The translations under genes were made by a program, and so were the position numbers. Below are positions 12,615 through 24,150 of a stretch of 64,000 nucleotides of DNA, one piece after another (the first letter of the stretch is position 1; the number at the start of each line of letters is the position of its first letter). The DNA comes from Sipunculus nudus (lineage: Eukaryota; Annelida; Sipuncula; Golfingiida; Sipunculidae): assembly GCA_026874595.1 (NCBI GenBank), contig CM049318.1, positions 27,678,956-27,742,955 of the forward strand, in the 5' to 3' direction. The notes below the pieces were generated by a model. That model saw nothing but the letters and a program-made list of their open reading frames with translations. It was not told where the DNA came from and searched no databases.

Positions 12615-13194
12615 CTAAAACAAAGTGATCAATCAAAGGTAGCATAAAATGGTCACACAACTTCAAGAATCAAAGAAAACATCATTTGTACTTTATGGAT
12701 GAAATCTTATTTTGTAACTGTTTAAGAGTTTGGACTCAACATATTATTTACTGACACCATAGGGTGTCTACAGTTCATTGGTCATTATTTCATTAAATTA
12801 AGATTTCCTGTCATAAATTGTAATGTCATGAAGGATAACACAAAGGCCTTATTAATGAAAGGAAACAAGAAACGTTCTGCGCTAATAGCTAATATAAGCT
12901 AAATGGTACACTTGATTTTATGTCAGAGAAATAACTCCATTTTGCATGACATTTAATTTTCAAAGTTATAATGTATTTCAACATAGCATACAAGGCCATT
13001 TTAAAGGGTGGCTTATCATGGGTAAAGGCCTGACTGCAAGATATTCAATGTAGTGGCTTCTCTGACTGTTCCTATATTTTTTAATAAGAAATTTACACTA
13101 TTGGACAAATTAATATTCTCCTAATATGATGTTAGTAATTGGCTATCATTAAGGAGAAGTACTACAGAGGCTGCATTGTGTAGAAATATTTTAC

Positions 13195-13321
13195 CATGAT
13201 GTTGTCCAAATCTCCAGTTGGCTGGCCCTGTTGATTTGATCCACACTGCATTAACACCATGGGGACTAGGATCTGTCCAGTCTAGGAATCGACTAGCACC
13301 TGGAGTTGTACCAAGGCCGAC
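13195..13321 (-). CDS. FAMeT array exon, domain F13 last third
   Basis: This 127-bp exon (acceptor TTTGTTGCAG in phase 0, donor GTAAAA in phase 1) encodes V-G-L-G-T-T-P-G, L-D-W-T-D-P-S-P-H-G-V-N-A-V and N-W-R-F-G-Q-H-H-G. The three F13 exons sum to 432 bp. The S-T-G-W-G motif is reduced to K-S-T-G-P. The 6.6-kb upstream intron contains a decayed retrotransposon. Confidence 0.8.
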
Positions 13322-13472
13322 CTGCAACAAAGTATCATAACTGTGAAGAGTAAAGGCCAGTGGTGTGCCAATTGATCAATTATATCAATGACCGCTCGTT
13401 ATCTTTCATAAATTATTACATCAGTTGCAATTTGTTTTTCTGAACCTGTACCGTGAGGGACAGTGCACCGAG

Positions 13473-14391
13473 ATGAATCAGAATAGGCCACCCAGTTCAA
13501 TTGTTCAGCCGCCCCGGGAGCAAGAAAGCGCGGGAACAAGTCAAGGCCAACCAAATGAGGATCCCCGGTCAAGACTAATGGCTGCGCTCCGGGAAATGGG
13601 AATCCTGGACCAAGAGGCGACCGTACCTACAACTAGAGAGAGTGCAGCTATGGGTTACAATCAAAGGCTTTATGCTAACACCAACCCAGTTTTACCGGAT
13701 GCTTCATCGGACAATCCACAAATACATTTGACATCATCTGTGTCAGGTAGGCGTCCTAGGTTTTTTGACATTTTGGATTTTGTTGACGGGGCTGGAGGGT
13801 CTTATTCCCAGGATACCGTAGTTGGTTCCCTGAATACAAATGGGGGTATCAATGATGGGCCTGAATTGTTCATTCGGTCAGGTTCAAAGGAACCTCGTTT
13901 AATTTATATATCATTGGCACAGTGGTCTTTGGACAACCTATTTTACACAAACTGTTAGAAACAGGGCACTTACAGGGTCAACAAGGAATCCTTGATTATT
14001 TGTCGCACACGGCTCATGTTAATAGATTTCTGCAAAATTATGATTAAACCTCTGTTTTTCAATTGGAAAGAGAATATAGGTTGCTTCAGGCTAGGAATAA
14101 CTTAAGATGGGGAACAGCAGTGGGTCATCTCCAACAGTTTTGGCTAAAACCCAAATTTATGGGAGGGCAGATCCAGGGTATGACCGCGAGACAAACAGCC
14201 AGTCAGTATAATCCATCAAGATCTAGGGGTCCGGTAACGTCAGGTGGGGATGAAATCTGTAAAGCATACAATCCAAAGAATGGATGTAGATTTCACAATT
14301 GCAAGTTCGTGCATGTTTGCTTGTATACAGGTTGTGAACAGGCCCTTCCAGCGTGGAGATACTCAAATAACACAGGTAATACTAGAGAATA
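13473..14391 (+). pseudogene. Gag-like ORF of a decayed tyrosine-recombinase retrotransposon
   Basis: The start ATG at 13473 opens a Gln/Pro-rich protein (M-N-Q-N-R-P-P). The frame breaks near 13955 and resumes at about 14063, continuing to a zinc-finger-like cluster C-K-A-Y-N-P-K-N-G-C-R-F-H-N-C-K-F-V-H-V-C at about 14260-14325. This resembles the C-x7-C-x5-C-x3-H finger of the Ngaro Gag at 54188. It is broken by a frameshift and by stop codons. It lies in the F13 intron, antisense to the host gene. Confidence 0.65.
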
Positions 14392-14572
14392 GCAGGTGGA
14401 GTCCCCAAGAGAGCATGGAATAAATCTTAGTACTCGGGACCAGCTATTGCAGGGCGATGTTGATAAAGAATTTATTGTATCAGGTATAGAGAAAAGTTTT
14501 GATATTGTACAGAAAGGGTGCTAAACCAAAGCATGCCTGTGTTAGGAATCAAACATCTGCAATACAATATAA

Positions 14573-16591
14573 AACTAGATATGTCGGACAACACGAATGC
14601 CCCCGCTTGGGGCAAATTAGAAACATTTGTTAAATTTTGAAAAAAATTCAGGAGGCGTCGTATGGTCAAAAGTAGGTCAACAAGGGCAAAATGCAAACTT
14701 GATCTGTAACGGGTCATTATCAAGCAACACACCAAAAATCAGGCCAGTATCTGCAGGCATTGTGAAAAAAGTCCATACATGTGCATTTTCCATAAAATGA
14801 AATTTTCTATGTTTAGGAGCCGTAAAACAATCGTTGTCGTATGGTCGAAAGTAGGTCAACCGGGACAAAACGTGAACACATAAAAAATCAGGGTAGTATC
14901 TGCAGGCATTGAGGAGAAAAAGTCTGTACATATGCATTTGTTATGAAAATTTCTATTTTTCATGAAATTTTCTATGTTCAGGAGCAGTCAAATGGTCAAA
15001 TGTAGGTCAACTGGTACAAAACAAGAACTCGATCTGTAATACGCTCTTTACACAGCGCTTTACCTATAGGGCTACTTCCTAAATCGTAAGGCGCAGTTTG
15101 TTATGACCTCGTATCCTGCTTTGCAACACCAGAGGGGAGCACTGTATTTTTGTCCAATCAGATGAAACTTTGTGCTGGAAGACAAAGCCAAGCGAGGAAT
15201 ACGTGGAGCCAATCATATTCATTTCTTTTTGAGTGACAGCTCATCCCCCAGCGTAACCGTCTAAACAGGCCACAGGCTCAGAGAGAATTGCCCCTGACGT
15301 GGTTTGCTTAGGGCCTTGGGCACATAGGATGCTCGGCCGGTGAGCTGTAATTCAAACGAAACGTAACAACAAAGGCAGCCTCGCTGGCTGGTTTCAGTTC
15401 TGCAGACAACAGATACATGGCTACGCTAACACAGTCATAATGTCATAATCGAATCGGTCGATGATGCGAGAATGCAGAGGGAGCAATTTAAATTCGACCG
15501 GAAACTCATCAAACGGGGCTTGAAGCACGGCAATGGGCGGAGCCAGGATGCCTGTCGAGTGTTTGTTTATTGGCATCTGATTGGCTGCTTGTCACATCGT
15601 ACGCAAGTTTATTTCAGTGGACAACAAACCACCATCTGGTGTCTAAGTATATCATAAACGGTCAAAGCTGGCAGCGTGAAAATCAGTTGCTTCTTTAGAA
15701 GCACAAGATTTCTGCTGCCTCGGGAGCGTAAATCTGTAACTGGTCATTATCTGCCTACACATAAAAAATCAAGCCTGTATCTGCAGGCACTGCAAAAAAA
15801 AGTCTGTACATGTGCACTTTTTTATAAATTTCTATGTTAGAGCACCGTCAAACGGTCAAAAGTAGGTCAACTGGGACAAAACTTGAACTCGATCTGTAGC
15901 TGGTCATTATCTGCCCACACAACTAAAATCAGGCCAATATCTGCAGGTATTGCGAAACAAAAGTCTGTACATGTGTATTTGTCATGAAAATTTATATTTT
16001 TCATGAAATTTTCTATGTTCAGGAGCCGTAAAATGGTCAAAAATTAGTCAACTGAGACGAAACACATACTTGATCTGTAACTGGTCAATATCTGCCCACA
16101 CACCAAAAATCAGGCCAATATCTGCAGGCATTGCGAAAAAAAAGTCCGTACCTGTGTATTTGTCATGAAAGTTCATATTTTTCATAAAATTTTCTATGTT
16201 CAGGAGAAGTAAAACAGTCAAAAGTAGGTCAACCAGGACAAAACGCAAACTCCATCTGTAACTGGTCTCTCTCTGCCCACACACCAAAAATCAGGCCAAT
16301 ATCTGCAGGCATTGTGAAAAAAAGTCTGTACATGTGTGTTAGTCATGAAAATTTCTAATTTTCATGAAATTTTTTTAAGTTAAGGAGGCGTAAAACGTTC
16401 AAAAGTAGGTCAACTAGGACGAAACGCGATCTCCATCTGTAACTGGTCTGTATCTGCCCACAAACCAAAAATCAGGCCAATATCTGCAGGCATTGCGAAA
16501 AAAAGTCCGTACAACTGTTTGATTTCGGAATGACGGAAGGACGGACATGGGTAAAACTATATGCCCCGGCCACTTTGTGGCGGGGGCATAA
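14573..16591. mobile_element. Tandem-repeat element with Helentron-like ends, copy 2, nested in a retrotransposon
   Basis: It has the same left end (AACTAGATATGTCGGA, GAATGCCCCCGC) and the same right hairpin (CCCCGGCCACTTTGTGGCGGGGGC, 16563-16587) as the copy at 10320-12350, with related units of about 180 bp. It separates the Gag-like and reverse-transcriptase parts of a decayed retrotransposon, so it inserted after that element. It is itself interrupted at 15040-15731. Confidence 0.75.
15040..15731. mobile_element. Small DNA transposon nested in the tandem-repeat element
   Basis: The ends TACGCTC (15040-15046) and GAGCGTA (15724-15730) are inverted. The flanks duplicate ATCTGTAA (15032-15039 and 15732-15739), part of the repeat unit's normal GATCTGTAACTGG. 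The inside is unlike the 180-bp units. The terminal repeats are short and the superfamily is unassigned. An 8-bp duplication would fit hAT. Confidence 0.6.
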
Positions 16592-16596
16592 AAAAA

Positions 16597-17275
16597 CAGG
16601 TAGATTTACTAATTCAAAACGAATTTGACAATGGAAATTATGTTATTTGCAACAGCAAACCCACTATAATTAGTCCTTTTCGAGCCATACCTAAGCCTGA
16701 TGGAAGTATAAGACTTATCCATGATTGTAGCCAACCAGAAGGAGATGCAGTAAATGATTTTGCTCCTGATGTAGAGAAATGTAGATTTAAGACAGTAGAT
16801 GATGCAGCTGATTTAATGTCACCGCACTGTTATATGGCAAAAGTTGACCTGAAAGCTGCATACAGGCCAGTACCCATCAATGTTAACAGCCAGGCATTTT
16901 CAGGTCTTCAGTGGTACGATAAATCAGGCAGGATAATGTATTTTCGAGACACCAAGCTTCCATTTGGTTCAAGGTTAGCGCCGCATATTTTCCAAAAGAT
17001 TAACGCAGGCAGTTACAAGGATGATGGCCAGGCAAGGTTACAATAATATTATTGCATATTAGGATGGTTGTTTAATAGTTATTGACACATATGATAAATG
17101 TATTGATGCACTAAGATCCTTGATTTTGGTCTTAAGAAGTCCAGGTTTTGGAATAAATTGGAACAAAGTGGTGGATCCTACGCAGTGGATAATTTTTCTT
17201 GGGGTCCAGATGGATTCCAGGACTATGTCTCTGAGTTTACCGAAACAAAGAGTTGTAAGGGGAATGAGTGTCATC
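16597..17275 (+). pseudogene. Reverse transcriptase of the decayed retrotransposon
   Basis: Open to 17046, with R-A-I-P-K-P-D-G-S-I-R-L-I-H-D-C-S, A-K-V-D-L-K-A-A-Y and L-P-F-G-S-R-L-A-P-H-I-F, the standard DIRS/Ngaro reverse transcriptase blocks. Past a frame change at about 17020 it continues. The usual catalytic L-D-D motif is disrupted by an in-frame stop near 17058-17061. G-I-N-W-N-K and I-F-L-G-V-Q-M-D follow to about 17275. It is inactive. Confidence 0.75.
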
Positions 17276-17441
17276 TGTTAAATTATGCAGAGTAACAAAA
17301 AGGCAAATTCAAAGTTTAGTAGGCAAATTAAACTGGTGCGCAGCAGTAGTCAAGGGCGGGAGAGTTTTTCTTCATGGGCTTATTACGGCATTGAATAGCT
17401 TAAAGCACTAAGCTCATAGACGGCGTCTATCTAATGATACA

Positions 17442-17888
17442 ATGGCAGATGTGCACTGGTGGCTTGAATGTATGTCAATGTTTAATGGCAGATCAGTTAT
17501 ACAGGACCCCCGACCAGTAACCTGTGCTTATACAGATGCATATGTAGAAGGAGGCGGTGGAGTATTTGGCAGGGATTGGTTTTATTGTAATTGGGCTTTT
17601 GACAAGCCAGCATGTAAAGGGATGCATATATATGTTAAAGAGACATTGGAGGTAATATTAGCTGCTCATAGATGGTGTAATTCAAGGCAGAATCGCAAGA
17701 TTTTAATTTTATCAGACAATATAGCCACGGTAACTGCGGTAAGGGCACCTCCCGCAACACCTTTTTAATGGGGGCCCTTTGTGGTGTGTTCTGGCTGTCA
17801 GCTATGTACAATTTCACAATTAGAGTGGCATACCTACCTGGTAAACAAAATGGCATAGCAGACTATATGGCGCTTAAACTGCCCAGGT
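17442..17888 (+). pseudogene. RNase H region of the decayed retrotransposon
   Basis: A-Y-T-D-A-Y-V-E-G-G-G-G-V-F, V-K-E-T-L-E-V-I-L-A-A and I-L-S-D-N-I-A-T-V match the D-E-D layout of DIRS/Ngaro RNase H. The frame is lost at about 17766 and a V-A-Y-L-P-G-K-Q-N-G-type continuation follows in another frame to about 17888. Confidence 0.68.
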
Positions 17889-18660
17889 AGACAGGCTTAT
17901 CTAAGCAAACATATGACATTCTCAGATAAGAGAACTTTGCATTATCACATGTGTTTAAAATCTGAATATTTTCTTTTCTCAAGTGGCAGCAGAAAATGCA
18001 TCCTCCTTGTCCAGTGACCTGGACAGCAATGTGGAAACTTTCATATGACAGGCCTTCTCCAAGGCCACCATTTCTATGAATAGATCACATTTTATGGCAT
18101 ATACCAGTTATGAGTTTTTGTCACCAATTTGCTATACCATTGGTGCCTCTAAGTCTTACAAATGCATAGCGATACATTGCTGTTTTAGCAGGTAAATTAA
18201 AATTCACATCTCTAAAACAGTATTTGAATATGGTGTATATGATACATGAAGTAGCAGGGCTGACCTCCTCTTTAAAAGAATCCCTGTTTATTTCTGTTTT
18301 GCTGAAAGGAGTTTGCAGATCCATTGGGGATTCTCCAAACCCTAAACTCCCGGTAACACTGCAGATTTTGAGGGGTATATTTTACTCCTTAGATCTTGAT
18401 AATTCCCAAGACCTGTGCTCCTAGGCTGTATGCATGACTGCTTTTTTTTCAGTTTCCTAAGAAAATCAAACCTCCTTCCTGTATCCGTCAGACCCATAAA
18501 CTCTGATAAGCATATCATTTGACAGGATCTTGCTTTCTCCCCTGACCAATTACTGGTCACAGTAAGGTCTTCCAAGACAATCCAATTCAATGAGCGCTGT
18601 TTACAAGTTCCTTTACCTCAAATTCCAAATTCGTACCTCTGCCGAGCTAAGGTAGTTCCT

Positions 18661-18993
18661 GTGGTAGTAAAAAGTGTGCCAGCTACAGCAGCAGCCCCAG
18701 TGTTTCAGTACTGGTCAGGAAGGACTTGTATGGTGATGACATATCATATATTTATCAAACGCTTAAGACAAATCCTTGTTGGTTTAGGTTTCCCTGCGCG
18801 AAAACAGGCAGGTCACAGTTTTCGGAGGGGTGGAGCAACACTGGCATTGAATAGTAATATTCCGGTTGATTTAGTAAAGCTTCAGGGGGACTGGAAAAGT
18901 CAGGCATATCAGAGATACATTGCACCCTCCGTACAAGATAAGCTTAAAGTAGCCTTTACCCTTGGGGCGCAAGCTAAGTTGTGTAGTGTTTAA
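18661..18993 (+). pseudogene. Tyrosine recombinase C-terminal part of the decayed retrotransposon
   Basis: The frame ends in G-H-S-F-R-R-G-G-A-T, then L-Q-G-D-W-K-S-Q-A-Y-Q-R-Y-I, the H-x-x-R and catalytic Tyr boxes of the tyrosine recombinase family. The N-terminal part upstream (about 18200-18660) is broken by stops. It confirms that 13.4-19.2 kb is a YR retrotransposon rather than an LTR element. Confidence 0.72.
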
Positions 18994-19683
18994 CATGCCC
19001 CATATATGTATATAATTAAGCTCACACACATATCTACCATACATTTATTACCTTTTAACAATTAATTATTATACACCCTACTGGTTTGGGCCTAATTTTG
19101 GGGATCTCTGAGATTGTGGGCCAAAATCAGTAAATTGGATGTGTGGCGAGGCAGCTTATTGCAAATAAAACTAGTAGAGGCCCAAACCTATTGTCTTGTT
19201 TATTATGTTGCACTACAATACCTTTACCTCAGATTCATATCAGTTGATGATCAAGCTGGTTCCCTTTACATAACTAGACATAATTAAATGGCCTTGATAC
19301 ACCTTTTCCACGACCATAAGCCCTGAGTGTAATGATCATTTTGTGTTTAGGTCATGCAAGCAAGCATCACAGGTTTTGTCAACTGACATATACAAGCCAC
19401 AGGCTCTAAAATAAGATAGCCATAAAAAAAGCTAGTGTACTTTCCAAATTTTGAGTACAACTGGTCTCTTCTATCATTAACAAGACCTGAACACTTAGTG
19501 TCAGTCTCACCAATAGATGTCACTAGCTTTTTGGTAGAGGTCTACCTATAAGAAATATTATTCAATCCTACAAAAAATCCTAACTATGCAACCTGAAATA
19601 ATTATATTATAAAGAATAAATATGGTGTTGTTTATTATTATTATGTCAAAGCAAGTGGCATGTGATCACTATATATGATATAA

Positions 19684-19880
19684 TACAGTAAAGTATATAA
19701 AGTAAACCTTGAAATTACACCAATGGAACCTCAATAAAGTGGTCGCATTTTTGAGGATCCTGTCTAAATGAGGTCTTACAAAAAGAACAAAAGAAAACCA
19801 GGATCATGAACACCTGGTCATTTTATTGAGGGGGTCGACTATCAAAGGTGGTCGTTAACCAAGGTTTTACTTTTACTGTA
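19684..19880. mobile_element. MITE with TACAGTAAA ends (TA target), abutting an exon
   Basis: The left end TACAGTAAAG and the inverted right end TTTTACTGTA both continue into AAACCTTG-type sequence, with GTGGTC-type phrases inside as in the copies at 37082 and 51022. The right end touches the F13 middle exon, so the element's terminal TACAGT becomes part of the splice donor on the minus strand. Confidence 0.6.
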
Positions 19881-19881
19881 C

Positions 19882-20028
19882 CTCGATCCGTCCTCCCTCC
19901 CAGCTTATCCAGTAGTAGTTCCAGTCGTTACAAACAAGAACACCGTTCAGGTCCATGAAGCTCTCCTCTCTTCCTCCGACTGATGAACGGATAACTACTC
20001 TCCTGTAGCCCTCAGTCCCAATCTCAAC
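19882..20028 (-). CDS. FAMeT array exon, domain F13 middle third
   Basis: This 147-bp exon is phase 0 at both ends (acceptor CTGTCTTCCAG, donor GTACAGTAAA) and encodes V-E-I-G-T-E-G-Y-R-R, V-I-R-S, L-N-G-V-L-V-C-N-D-W, Y-W-I-S-W-E-G-G and R-I-E. Positions +2 to +6 of its donor come from the end of a MITE lying at 19684-19880. The frame continues in the exon at 13195. Confidence 0.82.
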
Positions 20029-21075
20029 CTGGAAGACAGGGATATGACATGCATTAACTGATGTATAAAAATAACACCTCAAAAGTACATAATACCTGTG
20101 TCATGTCTTAACCTCTGATCTCATTAAATATGCCTATAATCTGCCTAGAATTGAACCCATATGAGATATTTTATTAGTAAACATCCACAGAGGGCCATCA
20201 AAATCCATAAAATTCCTTATATGTTAACCTAAAGTAAACAATCACTGTAGCAACTATTGAAAATATGGAAGAGAAATAATAAAATTGAGCAAAATTTTAT
20301 CTGTACAGAGATTGTTCTGTCTTATAAGATTTGGGACCTTTTTATTAATGGATAGGGAAGGGAGTATCAATTTTTGCTTATGATTTTTAAATAGCTAAAG
20401 GAAGATTACAGCAAGATTCAGTGAGAGCTACTTTTCATCCTCTTTTTTGTATTAATCAATAAATACTCAATACATACATTAATTTGAGTTATCTATAATG
20501 ATTAATTCTATCTAATGTGTCCATTCTATCCTTGGAACCTTAAGAATATAGTGGGATTTAAATTAAAACTGTTGCATCTATAAATGGTAATGAAGATTCC
20601 ATCACAGAAAAAATATTAATCAACGAACTGGTGTCCACATCAATGCCTATTTTCCTTAGCTCCTCATGCAGTAATTATACACTGCAGGCATCCAAGATAT
20701 CTTTTCGTGTAACCATTGCTTGTATAGGAAGGTTTTTTCTGGGTAGGAACACCAGGATACCCACAGAGCAAAGAATTATGATCTAAGATTCTGACTTATT
20801 GATGAGAGTTTGGTATCCCATTGTGCATCCATCTCCAAATTTAAACATGTGACACCCTTTCTAGTTCTCCTGATAATAGCTTTCCCAGCATTGGGCAAAG
20901 ATTCATATTTGGTCTGATTACAATTCTTTGCTCTGTGCACACCATGGTTTCTTACCTAGAAAACCTTGCCATACAAAAAGAGATCTGGGATATCTCCAGT
21001 GAATAACCATTAAATGAGGAGTGTAATTTTACATAGCATACATGCATGCAAAAGTGTGAAGGTTGTTAATCTCAC

Positions 21076-21233
21076 CTCGTATGTGTCTGTAGTGGTGACT
21101 TCTGGGATATCCGAGAGGGCCAGACCTACAGCGTTGCAGGTGTTTACAGAGAATGTCAGCGTGGTTTTGTCTGTTGATGTGAACCAGAACTTCTGGTATG
21201 TGTTGGTGGTGCTCAAGAAATTAACACTCTCAC
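21076..21233 (-). CDS. FAMeT array exon, domain F13 first third
   Basis: This 158-bp exon (acceptor GTTATTCAG in phase 1, donor GTGAGA in phase 0) encodes E-S-V-N-F-L-S-T-T-N, F-W-F-T-S-T-D-K, V-N-T-C-N-A-V-G, S-D-I-P-E-V-T and T-Y-E. The next exon resumes exactly with V-E-I-G. F13 is split by two phase-0 introns that no other domain has. Confidence 0.82.
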
Positions 21234-21996
21234 CTGAATAACAACAGCATAGAAGTTTCAGTGCTCATATCTAGTTTTAAATAATAAATCAAATATGATC
21301 TAAATAAAAGTAATTGTCCCTAAAAGCTTCAGGAGCCCATGATTATTAGAGATCAACAATGTGAGTAATAATGCTGAAAGAGTAACATATTTGGACAATA
21401 AGAGAATAGTGCCCCCAAACACACGGAAGATGTATGACAACATTTGACAACGTAATTAAATACCTGAATTCGTTTTTGTGCTTTGTGTGGACATTACTTC
21501 TAAAGGAAGTAAAAGTGCAGGGCTAGACATAAATCAGTGACCACCTGACCACCTGGGGCAAGTAAAAGTTTCAGAAAATTGTTGGAGGGCAACCAAAAGT
21601 GGGCTGCTACTTGCCTGAATGGGCAAGTGGGTAAAACAAAAACCTTTACATTAAGGCCTGAATCTTAAGTTGATGAAATCATATTGTAATTTACCTCTCT
21701 TAAATTATTTTATTGTTTATCTGTGCGAATTCAAAAGAGATATATTAATAACAAACTAACATTTTAATGAGTTTATTGGTTCAAAATAATCCAGTTGAAA
21801 ACACTTTTTGTTTCTGTTATTTGTAGGACAAGTCAAAATTAATGTAGGGTCAATGAAAGCTAGATATTACTTTACCATGAACCTCAAAAGATCATGCTGA
21901 ACCCTGAAGTGGAGCAACTAATTACTATGCATTAGGTTACAAAAGTACCACATAAAATTAAAACATAATATAACTACTCAATGAAGTCATATTTAC

Positions 21997-22440
21997 CCAT
22001 ATCAGTTGTAAACTCCCACTCTGCTGAGCTTGAGTCTGCACCCTCCCCAGAACGAGGGGCGATACCATTAACTACCGGCACACCTCCACCAGGGATCACA
22101 TACTGTGCCAGCCTCAAGTTGGGCCATGACCCTTGACCTACAGATACAGCTGTACCCCTCCAGTCGACCCAGAACCTCCTCATCTTGTCACATGACAACA
22201 AGTCCGGCATCAGGAGATCCTGCACTGGTTGACCCTGCTCAGTGTCACGGATGACCAGTCGCTGGTTGTTCTGTGCACCCAGTGTGACCTCATACTTCGG
22301 CATGCTGGTACTTTGAGCGAACAGGCCGATCTTAGCGCTCCTACATGATTCCACCTGGAACTCAAAGAAGTTGGACCTCGTAGGCATCTGAAACCTCCCA
22401 TAGTCATCTGTAGTATCAGTCTGTAGGATGTACACATCAT
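21997..22440 (-). CDS. FAMeT array exon, domain F12 (complete)
   Basis: This 444-bp phase 1-1 exon (acceptor TTATTTTCAG, donor GTAAAT) encodes D-D-V-Y-I-L, V-E-S-C-R-S-A, Y-E-V-T-L-G-A-Q-N-N-Q-R, M-P-D-L-L-S-C-D-K-M, F-W-V-D-W-R-G, V-S-V-G-Q-G and A-E-W-E-F-T-T-D-M-G. The stretch before the final Trp (P-R-S-G-E-G-A-D) is atypical. Both cysteines are present. Confidence 0.87.
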
Positions 22441-23369
22441 CTGAAAATAAGGGGAACAATTCATTTACTCTAATATTAAGATCAAATTGACCTTGAAAAA
22501 GGGGTGTAAGAATGCATTAAAAAAATCTATGCATCAAACTGCAAGCTCTCAAATAAAATGTTAGCAATTATTAACCTCTGGATCTATTCATTTTGATTAT
22601 TATTTTTTTAAATGTACCCTCCCTAAGTCCTCTGTCAGTTCTCAAATCTAAGAGAGCAGTTTTTGGTGAAGGATGTCTTCACCATGTATGTGTCCTAAAT
22701 CTACTTTAAGTGTTCACTGATGGACCATTCCACTTGCACAGTAACATATGGGGGCAATAAACAGAGGGAGAGCTAGATTTTTTCATTCATTTACTGAAAT
22801 TTACTAACATCCATTTTGCTTAAATTGCTATCATTTTATAAAAAGTCTGAAATTTACAACTCAAGTAAGAACTGAATCGAGAATTGAACTGAATGTAAAG
22901 AATCAATAATTGAATCAATTCTAATGGCCCTCACAATTCACAGGCCCACCTTGCAACATGGGACACTGATGGGGAACTAGCCTTTAATGCATCACAGATA
23001 GGTGACTGCATTAGGAGACATTACTCAGTTCAAACTCTACCTCACACAGAACCAATTCAATTGTTTGTTACAGAGAGGTGTGTATAATCCAAGGGTTCCA
23101 GTGAGGAAAGGCTCCCCCTGTAAATCATATGAACCATGGTGGTTATAAGACACAGACACCAGACTTAAGACCAAACGATATGAGATTGTCTCCAATTTGT
23201 ACTGGCTGTTCTTCTGCGGTATGACCCCTGGCTAATGTCTTGACCTAAAGGGTGTACTATCATCCCCAAAACATGAATGGCTATGGGTCACAGATAACTT
23301 TCTAGAATTTATAGTGATTGCCTTGACACTTGGATAACTTTGGGGGCTGTTATTATCACCACCCTATTA

Positions 23370-23501
23370 TTACAGTAAATACTCGCCTTATGACCATCTA
23401 AGTCTAGCTGACAACTCTAAATGACGACCAGTTTTTTCACGGTCCTTATTCTTTTTTTGGTATTTTTATCAAACCTCGCCTAGATTAGGATTCACTGTAT
23501 A
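23370..23501. mobile_element. MITE with TACAGT ends
   Basis: TTACAGTAAATACTCGCC on the left and GGATTCACTGTA on the right form short inverted ends with a TA target. It is a small relative of the TACAGT MITE family, located in the intron between F11 and F12. Confidence 0.45.
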
Positions 23502-23610
23502 TTGAATTTTGGTCAACACTACTAAACCTGTACCACTGACCCATTGAAGGTTCAGTCAAAGCAGTGTGATAGTGCCTTTTACCATTTGGAATAATCATTA
23601 AACCACATAC

Positions 23611-23849
23611 CTTCGATTTCACTGAACTCCCACAAACCATCAGCTCCCCAGCCTGTAGATATGGCCGCTGCGTGGACAGCACGGGGGTAACGTGACTTAA
23701 ACGTCATGATGGTCTGCTCTCCGAGGCGGTGACCTCGCCCGACCTGGATGAGGCCGTCCTTCCAGCTGATCCAGAAAGGTCGCATCTCATTACCGCTAAG
23801 GATGCCAGGAGTCTGGACGACACGCTGGTAACCGCTCAAAGGAGCATCT
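23611..23849 (-). CDS. FAMeT array exon, domain F11 C-terminal half
   Basis: This 239-bp exon (acceptor CCTTTGTAG in phase 2, donor GTATGT in phase 1) encodes D-A-P-L-S-G-Y, Q-T-P-G-I-L-S-G-N-E-M, F-W-I-S-W-K-D-G, Q-V-G-R-G and S-T-G-W-G-A-D-G-L-W-E-F. Gly replaces the second conserved Cys, matching the loss of the first Cys in its partner exon. The intron position and exon length match F7. Confidence 0.88.
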
Positions 23850-24150
23850 CTACAAAGGAAAAGCAGTTCCATGCCATACAACTAAGAGTAGTAAATAGAT
23901 CTACACTGAAAAAACTACAGATGAAATTAATGTATTTCAAGACTAGGAATAAACCAGAAGTCAAAACCTGTCCTTTAATACATCAGAGTAAATATACCTA
24001 GTTTCTGAGATTTCCCATTTTTGAGTCTTTAAGGTTCTGGAGGGGTTCAAAACACTCCCGACTGTTAGTGCTATGCCTTACACACTATGCTAAATCATAC
24101 CTATGCTCTGAAAACAGAGTGTGATCTCCTGGGACCTTCACACACTCTGA

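Larger units (their letters stand above)
13400..19200 (+). mobile_element. Decayed YR (Ngaro/DIRS-type) retrotransposon in the F13 intron
   Basis: The order Gag-like, RT, RNase H, YR on the plus strand is typical of the group. The element is antisense to the host gene and interrupted by the nested tandem-repeat element. Its limits are approximate. GGTTTGGGCCTAATTTTGG at 19083 and an inverted-like GGCCCAAACCTA at 19171-19184 may mark the 3' region. No split direct repeats or inverted terminal repeats were confirmed. Confidence 0.6.

Noticed and set aside
21500-21660. Possible dispersed repeat around GACCACCTGACCACCTGGGGCAAGT
   Set aside because: No second copy in the window and no clear ends, so it cannot be supported.
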